Shown here in pieces: positions 32,892 through 42,205 of a DNA stretch of 64,000 nucleotides; position 1 is the stretch's first letter, and every line of letters starts with the position of its first letter. The notes under the pieces are model-generated. The model searched no databases and was not told where the DNA came from. It saw only the letters and a list, made by a program, of their open reading frames with translations. Source of the DNA: JACVRM01 sp963817375. Lineage in GTDB: Bacteria > Actinomycetota > Thermoleophilia > Gaiellales > Gaiellaceae. The stretch covers positions 186,001 through 250,000 of the forward strand of contig CAWFOB010000006.1 in assembly GCA_963817375.1 (NCBI GenBank). The letters are read 5' to 3'. A program made the position numbers and the translations under genes.

Positions 32892-33440
32892 TCAGACCGC
32901 GACCGCTGCCTTCTCGGTCTCGAGCTTGTGAAGCTGCTCGGCCTCCTCGGCCTTCATCAGGCCGATCTCGACCAGGTCGAGCGGGCTGATGAAGCCGTCG
33001 GAGATCCGGAACCCGCCCGCGGACGCGATGGCGTCGCGAAGTGGCACGGCCCAGTGGTGCTCGATGAGGATGAGCGCCGCGGCCGAGTCGTTGGGGATCT
33101 CGCCGACGACGTCCCACGCCTCCTCGTCGTCGAACGCGTGAATGCCCTGCTCGCCTGCCTCGGCGCCGGCGATCGCGCCGGCCTCGAAGCCCTCCTCGCC
33201 CTCGATGCCGAGGCCGATCAGCGCGCCGATCTTCGAGCCGAGCTCGATCGCTTCGTCGCGCGTGAGGTTGCTGAGGTGCTCCACCTCGATCTCGCCCGCG
33301 GCGTCCTTGTGGACGGCGAGCGCGTCGATGACGCGGATGGTGTCGGTGTCGCGGAGCTTCTGGAGCTCAGCCTTGACCTGTCCATGGAAGTCGGGATGGC
33401 TGAAGCCGAGCACGAGCAGCTGCACGGGGCCGATGGCCAT
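32892..33440 (-). CDS. DUF6325/DUF1269-like stress-associated protein
   Basis: 182 aa. MAIGPVQLLVLGFSHPDFHGQVKAELQKLRDTDTIRVIDALAVHKDAAGEIEVEHLSNL is a typical opening for this family. A Gly/Ala/Glu-rich middle and IPNDSAAALILIEHHWAVPLRDAI follow. The biochemical role is unknown; relatives often appear with general-stress or dormancy genes. Start ATG 33440 has a perfect AAAGGAGG. The transcript probably starts near 33516, with TAGCGT at 33528-33523 and the 17-bp dyad centred 43 bp upstream, so it belongs to the proposed regulon. The 19-aa peptide follows. Confidence 0.82.
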   Translation of the reverse strand: MAIGPVQLLVLGFSHPDFHGQVKAELQKLRDTDTIRVIDALAVHKDAAGEIEVEHLSNLTRDEAIELGSKIGALIGLGIEGEEGFEAGAIAGAEAGEQGIHAFDDEEAWDVVGEIPNDSAAALILIEHHWAVPLRDAIASAGGFRISDGFISPLDLVEIGLMKAEEAEQLHKLETEKAAVAV

Positions 33441-33522
33441 GTCCGCCTCCTTTCTCAGGCGGCCGGTGGGGCCGCCTGCCGTGGGGAATCGCGGCGCGCG
33501 GACGTTCGCGTGCCTGCCCTCG

Positions 33523-33567
33523 ACGCTAGCCGCGGCCCGGCGCAACCCCGTCACCCTGAGCGGGTGA
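33523..33567 (-). promoter_or_regulatory. Regulon dyad (site a) and -10 box of the DUF6325-like gene
   Basis: TCACCC-TGAGC-GGGTGA at 33551-33567 is a perfect 6-bp dyad with a 5-bp spacer. Its centre (33559) is 31 bp from the near edge of the minus-strand -10 TAGCGT (33528-33523), giving a start of transcription near 33516 and a dyad centre at about -43. The site lies within the 3' end of the RDD gene. Confidence 0.7.
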
Positions 33568-34515
33568 AGCGGGCCTCGAGTAGACCACCTCGGTGCCGGC
33601 GATCAGGTCGGGGAGGCCGCGGCGCCGCCTGTCGAAGAGCACAGGGAGGTAGCCGAGGAAGAAGATGACGATCGAGAACCAGGTCACGATCGCGCGTACG
33701 AGCGAGCGACCGAACGACGGCGGGCCGCCGCTCGCGTCACGAACGCGTAGGCCGAGTGCGTCCATCCCCGGCGTCCGGCCGGCGCCGCTCCAGAAGAAGA
33801 CGAAGTAGGCGAGCACGAGCAGCGTGGCGCCGCCGCCGAGCACGCCGCCGATGATCGACACGCGCGCGAGCCCGCCCACGAGGTACGAGATGAGGGCCAG
33901 CGTGCCGGCGAAGATCCCGTAGAGGACGGCGAGGCCGACGAGGTCGAGCGCGAAGGCGGCGCCCCGCGTCGCCAGGCCCGCATAGGTCGGCTCGACGACC
34001 TGCCGCCGGCGCACGAAGGACTGGATGCTGTCGTCAAGCGCGTTGCCGCGCTCGCTGACGTCACTGGCGAGGGCGTCAACCAGGCCGGTCGTCTGTGCCT
34101 TTAGCGCCTCGACCACCTCAGGGCTCGAGACCACCTCGCGGATCGCCTGCTGCACCGCCGCGCTCGCGACCACGCGGTGGACGGCCTCCTCGGTGCGCGG
34201 GCTCGCGACCGCCCGGTCGATCATCTCGTCGAGCGCGCCGCTCGAGGCCAGCTCGGAGACCATGCGCTCGAGCACGTGGTGCTCGGCGATCGTGTGGGCC
34301 AGGTGCTCGGGCAGCTCACCGGCGAGCGCGCGCTCTGCGAGCCGCGACAGCTCGGGGATGAGGTGCTCGTCGGCCGCCGCCTCGAGCGGGGCCCTCGACG
34401 CGCGTGCCGCCATCCGGGCCGGGTAGAACGCCAGGCGGCTCGCGGCGCCCAGCGTCGACCGGCGCGCCTCGTCCTCCGGCGTAGTGGGTGGTTCGGTCAT
34501 GGCACGACCATCCAC
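33526..34515 (-). CDS. RDD-domain membrane protein with helical N-terminal region
   Basis: 329 aa from GTG 34515 (324 from ATG 34500). Residues 1-170 are soluble and helical with repeated ELPEHLAHTIAEH / VASPRTEEAVHRVV-type segments. An RDD domain follows (LATRGAAFALDLVGLAVLYGIFAG, VFFWSGAGRTPGMDALGLRVRD), with four or five helices and the name-giving Arg and Asp residues. RDD proteins are poorly characterised; transport or membrane-stress roles are suggested. GTG 34515 is preferred because TACCGT ends 5 nt before it and the regulon dyad lies at -42. Confidence 0.8.
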   Translation of the reverse strand: MDGRAMTEPPTTPEDEARRSTLGAASRLAFYPARMAARASRAPLEAAADEHLIPELSRLAERALAGELPEHLAHTIAEHHVLERMVSELASSGALDEMIDRAVASPRTEEAVHRVVASAAVQQAIREVVSSPEVVEALKAQTTGLVDALASDVSERGNALDDSIQSFVRRRQVVEPTYAGLATRGAAFALDLVGLAVLYGIFAGTLALISYLVGGLARVSIIGGVLGGGATLLVLAYFVFFWSGAGRTPGMDALGLRVRDASGGPPSFGRSLVRAIVTWFSIVIFFLGYLPVLFDRRRRGLPDLIAGTEVVYSRPASPAQGDGVAPGRG

Positions 34516-34520
34516 CGCCG

Positions 34521-34592
34521 ACGGTAGGCGGCCGGAGGGGCCGGCCGGTCATCCGAACGGGATGATGCGGCGCGCGCAACCCCGGCCACACT
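34521..34592. promoter_or_regulatory. Divergent RDD / anSME promoters around regulon dyad (site b)
   Basis: TCATCC-GAACG-GGATGA (34549-34565) is a perfect dyad midway between the two starts: 42 bp from GTG 34515 and 42 bp from GTG 34599. The minus -10 is TACCGT (34526-34521) and the plus -10 CACACT (34587-34592). Both starts lie 5-6 nt after their -10 box, so both mRNAs are probably leaderless and one dyad serves both. Confidence 0.75.
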
Positions 34593-34598
34593 GCCGGC

Positions 34599-35943
34599 GT
34601 GGAGACTCCGACGCTCGCGGGCGCCCCGCCGGCGTTCCACCTGCTTGCCAAGCCCACCGGCGCCGTCTGCAACCTCGACTGCTCGTACTGCTTCTTCCTC
34701 TCGAAGGAGATGCTCTACCCCGGGTCGCGCTTCCGCATGGCCGACGACCTGCTCGAGACGTACATCCGCCAGTTGATCGAGGCCCACGCGCGCGTTCCCG
34801 AGGTGGTGATCGCCTGGCAGGGGGGCGAGCCCACGCTGATGGGCCTCGACTTCTTCCGCCGGTCGGTCGAGCTGACGGCGAAGTACCTCCAGCCCGGCCA
34901 GCGCGCACTGCACACGATCCAGACGAACGCGACCCTGCTCGACCAGGAGTGGGCGGCGTTCTTCCGCGAGCACGAGGTCCTGGTCGGGGTCTCGATCGAC
35001 GGCCCGCGCGAGCTGCACGACGCGTACCGCGTGAACAAGGGCGGCAAGGGGTCGTTCGACCAGGTGATGACCGGCCTCGGACACCTCCGGGAGGCCGGTG
35101 TCGAGTGGAACGCGCTCACGACGATCCACGCGGCGAACGCCGGGCGCGGCCGCGACGTGTACCGCTTCCTCCGCGACGAGTGCGACGCCCGCTTCGTCCA
35201 GTTCATCCCGATCATCGAGCGCGTCGCCGAGGCGGAGGAGGACGGCACCGTGCCGTGGACGTCGTGGCGCGACCGGCCGCTCTACACCCAGCAGGGCGAG
35301 CGCGTCACGGGCCGCTCGGTGACCGCCGACCAGTACGGACGCTTCCTGATCGACGTCTTCGAGGAGTGGGTGCGGCGCGATGTCGGAGAGGTGTACGTGC
35401 AGATGTTCGACGTCGCGCTCGCCAACTGGGTCGGCGAGCCGCCGAGCCTCTGCATCCACTCGCGAGACGTGCGGGCTCGCGCTCGCCCTCGAGCACACGG
35501 GCGACCTGTACTCCTGCGACCACTTCGTCGAGCCCGCGTACAAGCTCGGGAACATCCGCGAGACGCACATGCTCGAGCTCGTCGCATCGCAGCGCCAGCA
35601 GCAGTTCGGCCTCGACAAGCGCGACACGCTTCCGCGTTACTGCCGCGAGTGCGACGTTCGCTTCGCCTGCCACGGCGGCTGCCCGAAGGACCGGTTCATC
35701 TCCACGCCGGAGGGCGAAGCCGGCCTCAACTACCTCTGTGCGGGCTACAAGGGCTTCTTCCACCACATCGACGCTCCCATGCGCTTCATGGCCGAGCAGC
35801 TCCGCCGGGGCTGCGCGCCGGCCGAGATCACGGCGCTCTACCGGGCCGAGGATTCGAGGCGCGGCCGCAACGACCTCTGCACGTGCGGCAGCGGCCGGAA
35901 GTGGAAGCACTGCCACGGCGCAGAGGCGCCAGGAGCCGGGTAG
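34599..35943 (+). CDS. Radical-SAM anaerobic sulfatase-maturating enzyme (anSME), one frameshift
   Basis: About 448 aa when one extra base near 35463 is removed. The radical SAM cluster is AVCNLDCSYC (Cys24, Cys28, Cys31). A SPASM-type Cys-rich region follows (CGLALALEHTGDLYSCDHF, YCRECDVRFACHGGCPKDRF). The C-terminus ends with a SEC-C zinc motif (NDLCTCGSGRKWKHCHG), an unusual addition. It should oxidise the active-site Cys or Ser of a sulfatase to formylglycine without O2. A sulfatase with a CSPTR site lies 4 kb away and both are preceded by the same dyad, so they probably form an enzyme/maturase pair. GTG start, leaderless. Confidence 0.87.
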
Positions 35944-35967
35944 TGCCGCTGCGCCGCGAGGCGTGCG

Positions 35968-35985
35968 TCACCCGGATAGGGATGA
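35968..35985. promoter_or_regulatory. Dyad-like site (site e) with 6-bp spacer, no obvious target
   Basis: TCACCC-GGATAG-GGATGA resembles the regulon dyad but has one base more in the spacer. It lies in the 132-bp convergent gap after the anSME gene, where I see no promoter or gene to control. Given the frequent one-base insertions nearby, the extra base may be an error. Confidence 0.3.
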
Positions 35986-36075
35986 TGACCGTCCGTGCTC
36001 GTCCCGCCTGAGCCGACCTGATGACGGTCTCGCACTCCCTCCTTCGCGTCAGGTGCGACGGCAAGCTCTAGGCGA

Positions 36076-37104
36076 CTACACCACTGCAGCCGCCGCCGCG
36101 GCAGCCGCCTCGACCTCGGTCTCGCCGGCACTCGGTCGGCGCCGCTGCCGGATGACGATCACGGCCGCCGCTCCGGCGACCAGATACGCGGCGAGCACGA
36201 TCAGCGACGTCGCGGTGTCGTTGCCGTCGAAGTAGATCGTGTTTCGCACCGCGGTCGTGCCGGCTCCTGCCGGGAGATACGGGCCGAAGATCCGCCAGAT
36301 ACCGGGCAAGTACGCCGTCGGCACCGAACCGCCCGAGGCCGGTGCTCCGAAGATGACGAAGACGACGACCACGACCAGGGTGCCTGCGGCACCAAGCACG
36401 GTCTGCAGCGCGGCAGTAGCGAACGCGACGGCCATCATCACCAGGGTGAAGAGGCCCCAGAGCACGAGGAACTTCGACGTGGGAAGGGCGCCGAGCACGG
36501 GCCCGGCCAGCGTGTCCGTGAGCAGAGCGCCGATGACGGCGGCGAGAGCCAGCGAGGCGAGGCGTCCGCGCCGCGTCGCTCGTCCGCCATAGGCCATCCC
36601 GATGGTCGAGGACAGATATCCGCCGATGATCAGTGCCATCACGACGAGGAACGACACGGTGCCGCTCTCATCACCGGACGGCAGCGGGTGAACCTGGACG
36701 ATCTCGAGCTTCTGGTGGAGGGCCGCAGCAGCCGCCCCGAAGGCGGTGCTGAGCGCCGTCGCGCCCGCGAGGCCTGCCGCCGGGACGACGATCAACGTCG
36801 CCCCCGCCGGGCCTACGACGAACGCGCCGTCGATCTTCCGTCGGTCGATCGCGTCGCGTGCGGCCGATTCGGTCGAGTACCGCGTCGTCTTCAGCGAGAA
36901 CTGCTTCCCGACCACAACCGGCAGCGGAGAGGCACCGACGACCCCGAACGCCACGTCGTGCGGCTTTGGATCGTGAAGCGCGCCGACGTACGAGAGCACG
37001 AACAGCGCCTGCACGAAGAGCACGACCCCGATTGCCACGATGAGCAACGGGACGCCCGTGAGCCTGCGCTTCTGGGCTTCGCCCTCTGACGCGCTTGCCG
37101 TCAC
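36076..37104 (-). CDS. Multipass membrane protein, YhgE/Pip/DUF3533-like (ABC-2 type)
   Basis: 342 aa, GTG start. One N-terminal helix (about 17-40), a ~110-aa extracytoplasmic domain, then five or six helices from about 150 (SFLVVMALIIGGYLSSTIG, LASLALAAVIGALLTDTLAGP, FLVLWGLFTLVMMAVAFATAAL, LVVVVVFVIFGAPASGGSVPTAYLPGIWRIFGPYLPAGAGTTAVRN) and an Ala-rich tail. The PxxFGPxxP-like segment and layout fit the YhgE/Pip or DUF3533 branch of ABC-2 permeases. No ATPase neighbour; the substrate is unknown. Confidence 0.75.
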   Translation of the reverse strand: MTASASEGEAQKRRLTGVPLLIVAIGVVLFVQALFVLSYVGALHDPKPHDVAFGVVGASPLPVVVGKQFSLKTTRYSTESAARDAIDRRKIDGAFVVGPAGATLIVVPAAGLAGATALSTAFGAAAAALHQKLEIVQVHPLPSGDESGTVSFLVVMALIIGGYLSSTIGMAYGGRATRRGRLASLALAAVIGALLTDTLAGPVLGALPTSKFLVLWGLFTLVMMAVAFATAALQTVLGAAGTLVVVVVFVIFGAPASGGSVPTAYLPGIWRIFGPYLPAGAGTTAVRNTIYFDGNDTATSLIVLAAYLVAGAAAVIVIRQRRRPSAGETEVEAAAAAAAAVV

Positions 37105-37258
37105 GGAGCGCTACTCACGGATCAGCATCGCGGTGGCTTCGCACTCGATGCCTGCAAACGGCTGGCCCATCCGTCATCCCTCCGTCGTTTGCGCGGCGAC
37201 TGCCGAGGGGGCGCTCTCCGCGTTCGTGGGACTCTGGCCGCTGCGGCGCAGCCCGACG

Positions 37259-37275
37259 TCATCCTCTCCGGACGA
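37259..37275 (+). promoter_or_regulatory. Regulon dyad (site f), off-register
   Basis: TCATCC-TCTCC-GGACGA, one mismatch in the arms. Its centre is 50 bp before the leaderless-type ATG at 37317 (TACGAT at 37305-37310), 7-8 bp further than at the other sites. It may still act, or it may be a chance match. Confidence 0.4.
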
Positions 37276-37316
37276 AATGTGAACCGCAGCAGCCCACGGC
37301 AGACTACGATCGGCTG

Positions 37317-37532
37317 ATGGCGATGGAGTACGCCGTCCAGCGGCTCGAGCTGGGTGATGTCGTCCTGATTAGCCTTCCTGGCCACGACGGCGAAGTCGAG
37401 GCAACCGTGATCCGGCAGATCGAACGGACGGACACGACCGTGCGTGCGACGCTTCGAGTGGCTGAGCGAGCAGAAGAGCTCGTCAAGGAGTGGCCTCTCG
37501 GCGAACTGGTCACGGTCGTGCGGGGTCCGTGA
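37317..37532 (+). CDS. 71-aa beta-rich protein of unknown function
   Basis: MAMEYAVQRLELGDVVLISLPGHDGEVEATVIRQIERTDT... reads as a short beta-barrel-like protein (alternating hydrophobics, no Cys). ATG 37317 lies 6 nt after TACGAT, the leaderless pattern. The charged, strand-rich make-up could suit an SH3-like or KOW-like fold, but that is a guess. It is followed by a bidirectional hairpin and faces the DUF2252 gene. A dyad resembling the regulon site lies upstream. Confidence 0.6.
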   Translation: MAMEYAVQRLELGDVVLISLPGHDGEVEATVIRQIERTDTTVRATLRVAERAEELVKEWPLGELVTVVRGP

Positions 37533-37585
37533 GGCTTCGGCTCGGGCTCGCTCGAGCTGGTACTACCACCGCACGGCGCGAGGTC

Positions 37586-37640
37586 GAGAAGATCTTCTCG
37601 GTAAAGAAAAAGCCCCGCTAAGAGGGCTTTCTCTTTATCC
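37586..37640. terminator. Palindrome and bidirectional terminator between convergent genes
   Basis: GAGAAGATCTTCTC is a 14-bp perfect palindrome (about 37586-37600). Just after it AAAGCCC (37609-37615) pairs with GGGCTTT (37624-37630), with A-runs on one side and CTCTTTAT on the other. This A/T-flanked hairpin can terminate transcription from both directions, between the 71-aa gene and DUF2252. Confidence 0.65.
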
Positions 37641-37686
37641 CACCCGCGTCGCCGGGCGGGAGCGGGTGAACCTGAACGATCTGCCG

Positions 37687-39161
37687 TCAGACGCCTTCGA
37701 TCGCTTCCAGCCGGCCGGTCCGGACGGCGTCGATGAAGGCCTCGTAGTCGCGGTCGTTCTGGTCGGCGTAGCGCTCGGAGAAGTCGACGATCGCCTTGTC
37801 GAACGCGTCGCTCTTGCCCAGGTACGCGGTGATCGCGATCGGGTCTCCGGAGCGGGCGTGCGCGCGGGCGAGCGTCCACGCGCACTGGCGCGCGTAGAAG
37901 CCCGAGCGCGGGCGGCGTCATCGACTCGACCACGGCGGAGCCCTTCATGTCACGGAGCTGGCGCCAGTAGAGGTAGCGGTTCTCCTGCACGCCCTTCGTC
38001 CAGCCCAGGTAGATGTCGCTCGCGGCCTGCATCAGCCGCTGCCCTTGCACGACGCGCTCGCCGGGCTGCTTGTAGCGACTCTTCGGCAGGTGGTCCTCGA
38101 GCACCGAGGCCGTCGCCTCCTTGACCTGGAGGAACAGCGGATCGTTCTGGTCGCGCCCCTGGAGCAAGACGATGAACGCGCGCGTGCCGACACTGCCGAC
38201 GCCGACGACCTTGCGCGCCATGTCGATGATCTCGAACTTCTCGAGCAGGTGACGGCGGTCGTCCTGCAAGGTCGCCCGGTAGGCGCGGAACTGCTCGTGG
38301 ATCGCATGCTCGAACTGCTCGGCGGAGATGCCGTACATCGCTTCCAGGTCGCGCATCGGGATGACGATCGGCGGCTGGCTGACGATCCGGTAGCGGCCGT
38401 CGACGAGCTCGCCGAGCTTGGAGAGCGCCTGCAGGCTGTCGCGCGTGCGGGCCTTCTGGCGGCCTTCTTCGCCGCCTTCGCCTCCGTCGCAGTCGCTGCC
38501 TTCGCCGTCCTTCTTGGCCGCTTCTTCTCCGCCTTCTTCTCCGACTTGCCCTTGCTCTCGCCCGCGAAGCTCTCGATCGCCGCCATCAGCGTCGTCCTCG
38601 GACAGATGGGCGTACCAGATCTCCATCGTGGTCATCTCGGCGAACTCGGCCATCGCCGCCCGGTAGGCGCTCACCGAGGCGAGTGTGACGTCGCGCGCGT
38701 CGGCCTTGCTGAAGCCGTTGTTGCGGGCCGCGATCGTGAAGCTCGCAGCCATCCGCTTCACGTCGTACTCGAACGGGCCGGGCAGCGTCTCGTCGAAGTC
38801 GTTCAGGTCGAACAGCAGCTGTCCGCTCGGGCGACGCGAACACGCCGAAGTTCGACAGATGGGCGTCGCCGCAGAGCTGAACCTCCAGGCCGGCCCTGGG
38901 CGTGTGCTCGAGGTCGGCGGCCATGATCTTGGCCGCGCCCCGGTAGAAGGTGAACGGGGAGACCATCATCCGGCCGTGGCGCACCGGCACCAGGTCCGGC
39001 TCGCGGGTCGCGTCCTGCTCCTCGAGCAGCGCGACCGGATCGGGGCGATTCGCGGCCGGCTTCCAGCCCGCGTGCGCCGAGGTGGTCGTCCGTTCGCGGG
39101 TCTTCTTCCCCTTCGCCCGACGCTCGTCGATGCTCGGGTGCTCGACCTTCGTCACGCTCAT
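37687..39161 (-). CDS. DUF2252 family protein, frameshifted in this assembly
   Basis: About 480 aa after removing extra bases near 37915, 38455 and 38830. Segments fit the family, which has a kinase-like fold: DLVPVRHGRMMVSPFTFYRGAA, AGLEVQLCGDAHLSNFGVF, FDLNDFDETLPGPFEYDVKR, AASFTIAARNNGF, GVGSVGTRAFIVLLQGRD and the C-terminal DFSERYADQNDRDYEAFIDAV. The reconstruction has the GDxHLxNFG and DFD motifs that act like kinase catalytic and metal sites; the true activity is unknown. ATG 39161 has GAGGAGG upstream. A Lys/Ala/Glu-rich insert lies mid-protein. Last gene of the sulfatase-DUF1269 operon. Confidence 0.8.
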
Positions 39162-39187
39162 GATTGCCAACCTCCTCGTTTGCGGTC

Positions 39188-39706
39188 TCAGCCCGCGAGT
39201 CCGGCTCCGGCCTCTTCGAGGCCCGCCTTGAGCTCCTTCGCGCTGGCCTTGTCGATCTGCGCGGTCGACGTCCGGATCGCGTTCGCGAGCGTCTTGTCGA
39301 CGGCCTCGGCGTGCGCGTGGTCGTAGATCGCGATGATGCCGGCCGAGCCCGGCGGAAGCGCGTCGTCCATCTTGTCGCCGATCCCCGCCTCGATGCGGTG
39401 GCGCGCGAACTTGCCCGTCCACCCCGCCGACCGCGGCACCGACGGCCGTTGCGGCCAGGAGCGGCGGCGCGAACAGGCCGACCACGAGGCCGACGCCGGC
39501 GCCGACCTTGGCGCCCTTGCGGCCGAGATGGTCGCCGGTCTCGTGTACATGCACCTCGCCGTCGGCGTCCTTGGTGACGAGCACGACGCCGTCGGTCGAC
39601 GATCTCTTCGTCCTCGGCGAGCTTGATGAACGCGTCGAAGTCCTGCTGCGCCAGGTCGGGGATCAGATAGACGGCGATCAGGACGTCCAGCGTCGTTGTC
39701 GCTCAT
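39188..39706 (-). CDS. DUF1269 family membrane-associated protein, frameshifted
   Basis: About 170 aa after removing extra bases near 39415, 39600 and 39690. Segments: VLIAVYLIPDLAQQDFDAFIKLAED, GVVLVTKDADGEVHVHETGDHLGRKGAKVGAGVGLVVGLFAPPLLAATAVGAAVGG (glycine-zipper hydrophobic core), KFARHRIEAGIGDKMDDALPPGSAGIIAIYDHAHAEAV. Relatives associate with membranes and are often in stress regulons; function unknown. ATG 39706 with AGAGGAG. It lies between sulfatase and DUF2252, 20-30 bp from each. Confidence 0.78.
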   Translation of the reverse strand: MSDNDAGRPDRRLSDPRPGAAGLRRVHQARRGRRDRRPTASCSSPRTPTARCMYTRPATISAARAPRSAPASASWSACSRRRSWPQRPSVPRSAGWTGKFARHRIEAGIGDKMDDALPPGSAGIIAIYDHAHAEAVDKTLANAIRTSTAQIDKASAKELKAGLEEAGAGLAG

Positions 39707-39726
39707 GGTGCTCCTCTCGCCTCGGT

Positions 39727-42141
39727 CTAGGCGCTCGCCGCGTGCGCCGCCAGGGCCTGCTCTGCGTGCTCGTGCAGGGCGTTCGCGTCCTCCTCGCTCA
39801 GGTGCGGGGCGACGTCGAAGACGACCTGCTTGATCTCGCCGGTGAAGGCGAACGGCGCCTTGTCGGCGTAGCTGCGGTCGACGACGAGGCCGTTGTCGCG
39901 GCCGATGTCCATGCCGGAGTAGCCCGAGAAGCGGCCCGGCACGGTGTGCTCCATCCGCCCCGTTCGCGACCGGCTCGCCGTTGACGAGCAGCGTCACCTC
40001 GCCGCCCGTCGCCGGCTTCGGCGCGTCGGCCGCGAAGACGAGCTCGACGTTGACCTCGCCCGTCGGCAGCGGCGTCTCGGCCGCCTGGGTGTACTCGAGC
40101 ACGCCGAGCATCGAGTAGGTGTGCTTGAGCTTCCCGTCCTGCACGAAGAGCGCGAAGCCGCCGAGATGGTCGGCCTCGGCGACGATCACGCCTTCGGCGC
40201 CGCCGTCCGGGACGACCAGGTCGGCGCTGATCGTGTACGAGTGGTTGTAGATCCGCGGGATCATCCCGCTCGGGATGTTCTGGATGTCGCCCGCGGTAGA
40301 CGAACTTCGACTCCTTCGGGATCGGCGGCACCATGCCGAAGAAGGAGGTCAGCCCGCCGAGCAGCGGCAGGACGTTGTTGGTCTCGGCCTCCGCCCAGAA
40401 GAGCTCGCGTGAGCTCCTTCACCTTCTCGGGATGCTCGGCCGCGACGTCCTTGCGACTGCGTGAAGTCGTCGGGCAGGTAGTAGAGCTCGACCGGCTCGT
40501 CGTCGGGGTTCCAGCCCCGGACCGAAGTGCGTGAGCACCTCCGGGTCGAGCGTCCCACGGGATCCGCTGCAGCCGCTGGGCGAGCAGCCAGCCGTCCTTG
40601 TACATCGCCCCGGTTGCCGAGGATCTCGTAGTACTGCTGCGTGTGCCGCTCGGGCGCGGCCGCGTCCGAGAACGAGTCGGCGAACGTGACGCCGTCGAAC
40701 GGCTGCTGCTCGATGCCGTCGATCGACTCGGGCATCGGGATCCCGGCGAGGTCGAGGACCGTCGCGCCGACGTCGTTCACGTGCGTGTAGTGGCTCGCGC
40801 ACGGCGCCGGCGTCGTCGATCCCGGCGGGCCAGTGCACGACCAGCGGGTTGCGCGTGCCGCCGAGGTGCGAGGCGACCTGCTTGCCCCAGTCGAACGGGG
40901 CGTTGCCCGCCCAGGCCCACCCGGCCGAGTAGTGCGGAGCGAGCTGGTCGTCGCCCCAGGCCTCGAGCCCGCCGTGCTTGAAGAGCAGTCCGATCTGCTG
41001 CTCGGGCGTGAGCGGGATGCCGTTCAGCGTCGTCAGCTCGTTGAAGGTGCCGGTGAGGGTGCCCTCCATGCTCGCGCCGTTGTCGCCCCAGATCCACATC
41101 ACGACCGTGTTGTCGAGCTCGCCCATCTCGTCGATCGCGTCGATGATCCGCCCGATGTTCCAGTCGGCGTTCTCGGAGTAGCCCGCGTAGACCTCCATCT
41201 GGCGCGCGTACAGACGCTTGTGCGTCTCGTCGAGCGAGTCCCAGGTCGGGAACGCGTCGTTGCGCGGCGGCAGCTCCGCGTCGGCCGGGACCACGCCGAG
41301 CGCCTTCTGACGCGCGAACGTCTCCTCGCGCATCACGTCCCACCCCTTGTCGAACATGCCCCGGTACTTGTCCGACCACTTGCGCGGCACGTGGTGCGGC
41401 GCGTGGCTGCAGCCGGTCGCGACGTAGGCGAACCACGGCGTCTTCGGCTGCTCGGAGCGGATCCCGTGCAGCCAGTCGATCGTCTTGTCGGCGAGATCGT
41501 CCTGGAAGTAGTACTGCTCGCCGTCCTTGGCCTCTGGGACGCCGATGATCTTCTGGTTCTCGGCGATCAGGGGGTCGTACTGGCCGGCCTCGCCGCCAAG
41601 GAAGCCCCAGAAGTAGTCGAACCCGAGCCGTGTCGGCCAGCGGTCGAACGGCCCGGAGAAGCCCTGCTGGTTGTCAGGGGTCAGATGCCACTTGCCGAAC
41701 GCCCCCGGTCAGGTAGCCGTTCTCCTGGAGGATGCGCGGAAACGTCGCGCAGTCGTGCGGGATCGTGGCGTTGTACCCCGGGAACGGGCCGGAGAACTCG
41801 CCCACCATGCCGAAGCCGACGCGGTGGTGGTTGCGCCCGGTCAGCAGTGCGGCCCTGGTCGGCGAGCAGAGCGCCGTGACGTGGAAGCGGTTGTAGCGCA
41901 GCCCGTTCTCGGCGAGCCGGGTGTAGTTCGGGGTCTGGATCGGGCCGCCGAAGGTGCTCGGGTTGCCGAAACCGGCGTCGTCGATCAGGACGAGGAGGAC
42001 ATTCGGCGCGCCGTCGGGCGGCTGCACGTGGCTCGCCTGGTTCCAGTCGGGCTTCGAGTCGGCGAGCGTCCGCTTCGTCGCGCCTCCGAACGGCGGCCGC
42101 CGGATCGGAAGCTTGCTGCGGTCGATTCCTGCGTCCGGCAT
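39727..42141 (-). CDS. Arylsulfatase (type I, formylglycine-dependent), frameshifted
   Basis: About 800 aa once roughly nine extra bases are removed (near 41703, 40797, 40607, 40550, 40523, 40453, 40408, 40290, 39957). Metal-binding LIDDAGFG (about 52-59) and the activation site CSPTRAALLTGRN (Cys92) are intact. GKWHLTP, ATGCSHAPHHVP and WGDNGASMEGTLTGTFNE follow in family order. The C-terminal ~150 aa (DLVVPDGGAEGVIVAEADHLGGFALFVQDGKLKHTY) is the beta-sandwich typical of the large arylsulfatases. No signal peptide is visible. It should release sulfate from aryl or alkyl esters. Start ATG 42141 with AAGGAG. Confidence 0.87.
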
Positions 42142-42205
42142 GAGTTCACTCCTTGTCGTCGCTCGACGCCCATGGATCTGCAGGACGCCTTCGTTCCCCT
42201 CGACG

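Noticed and set aside
35828..36064. Minus-strand frame with GGAGG-GTG in the anSME/YhgE gap
   Set aside because: It reads antisense into the anSME gene and has low-complexity composition. The RBS-like GGAGG is probably coincidental.
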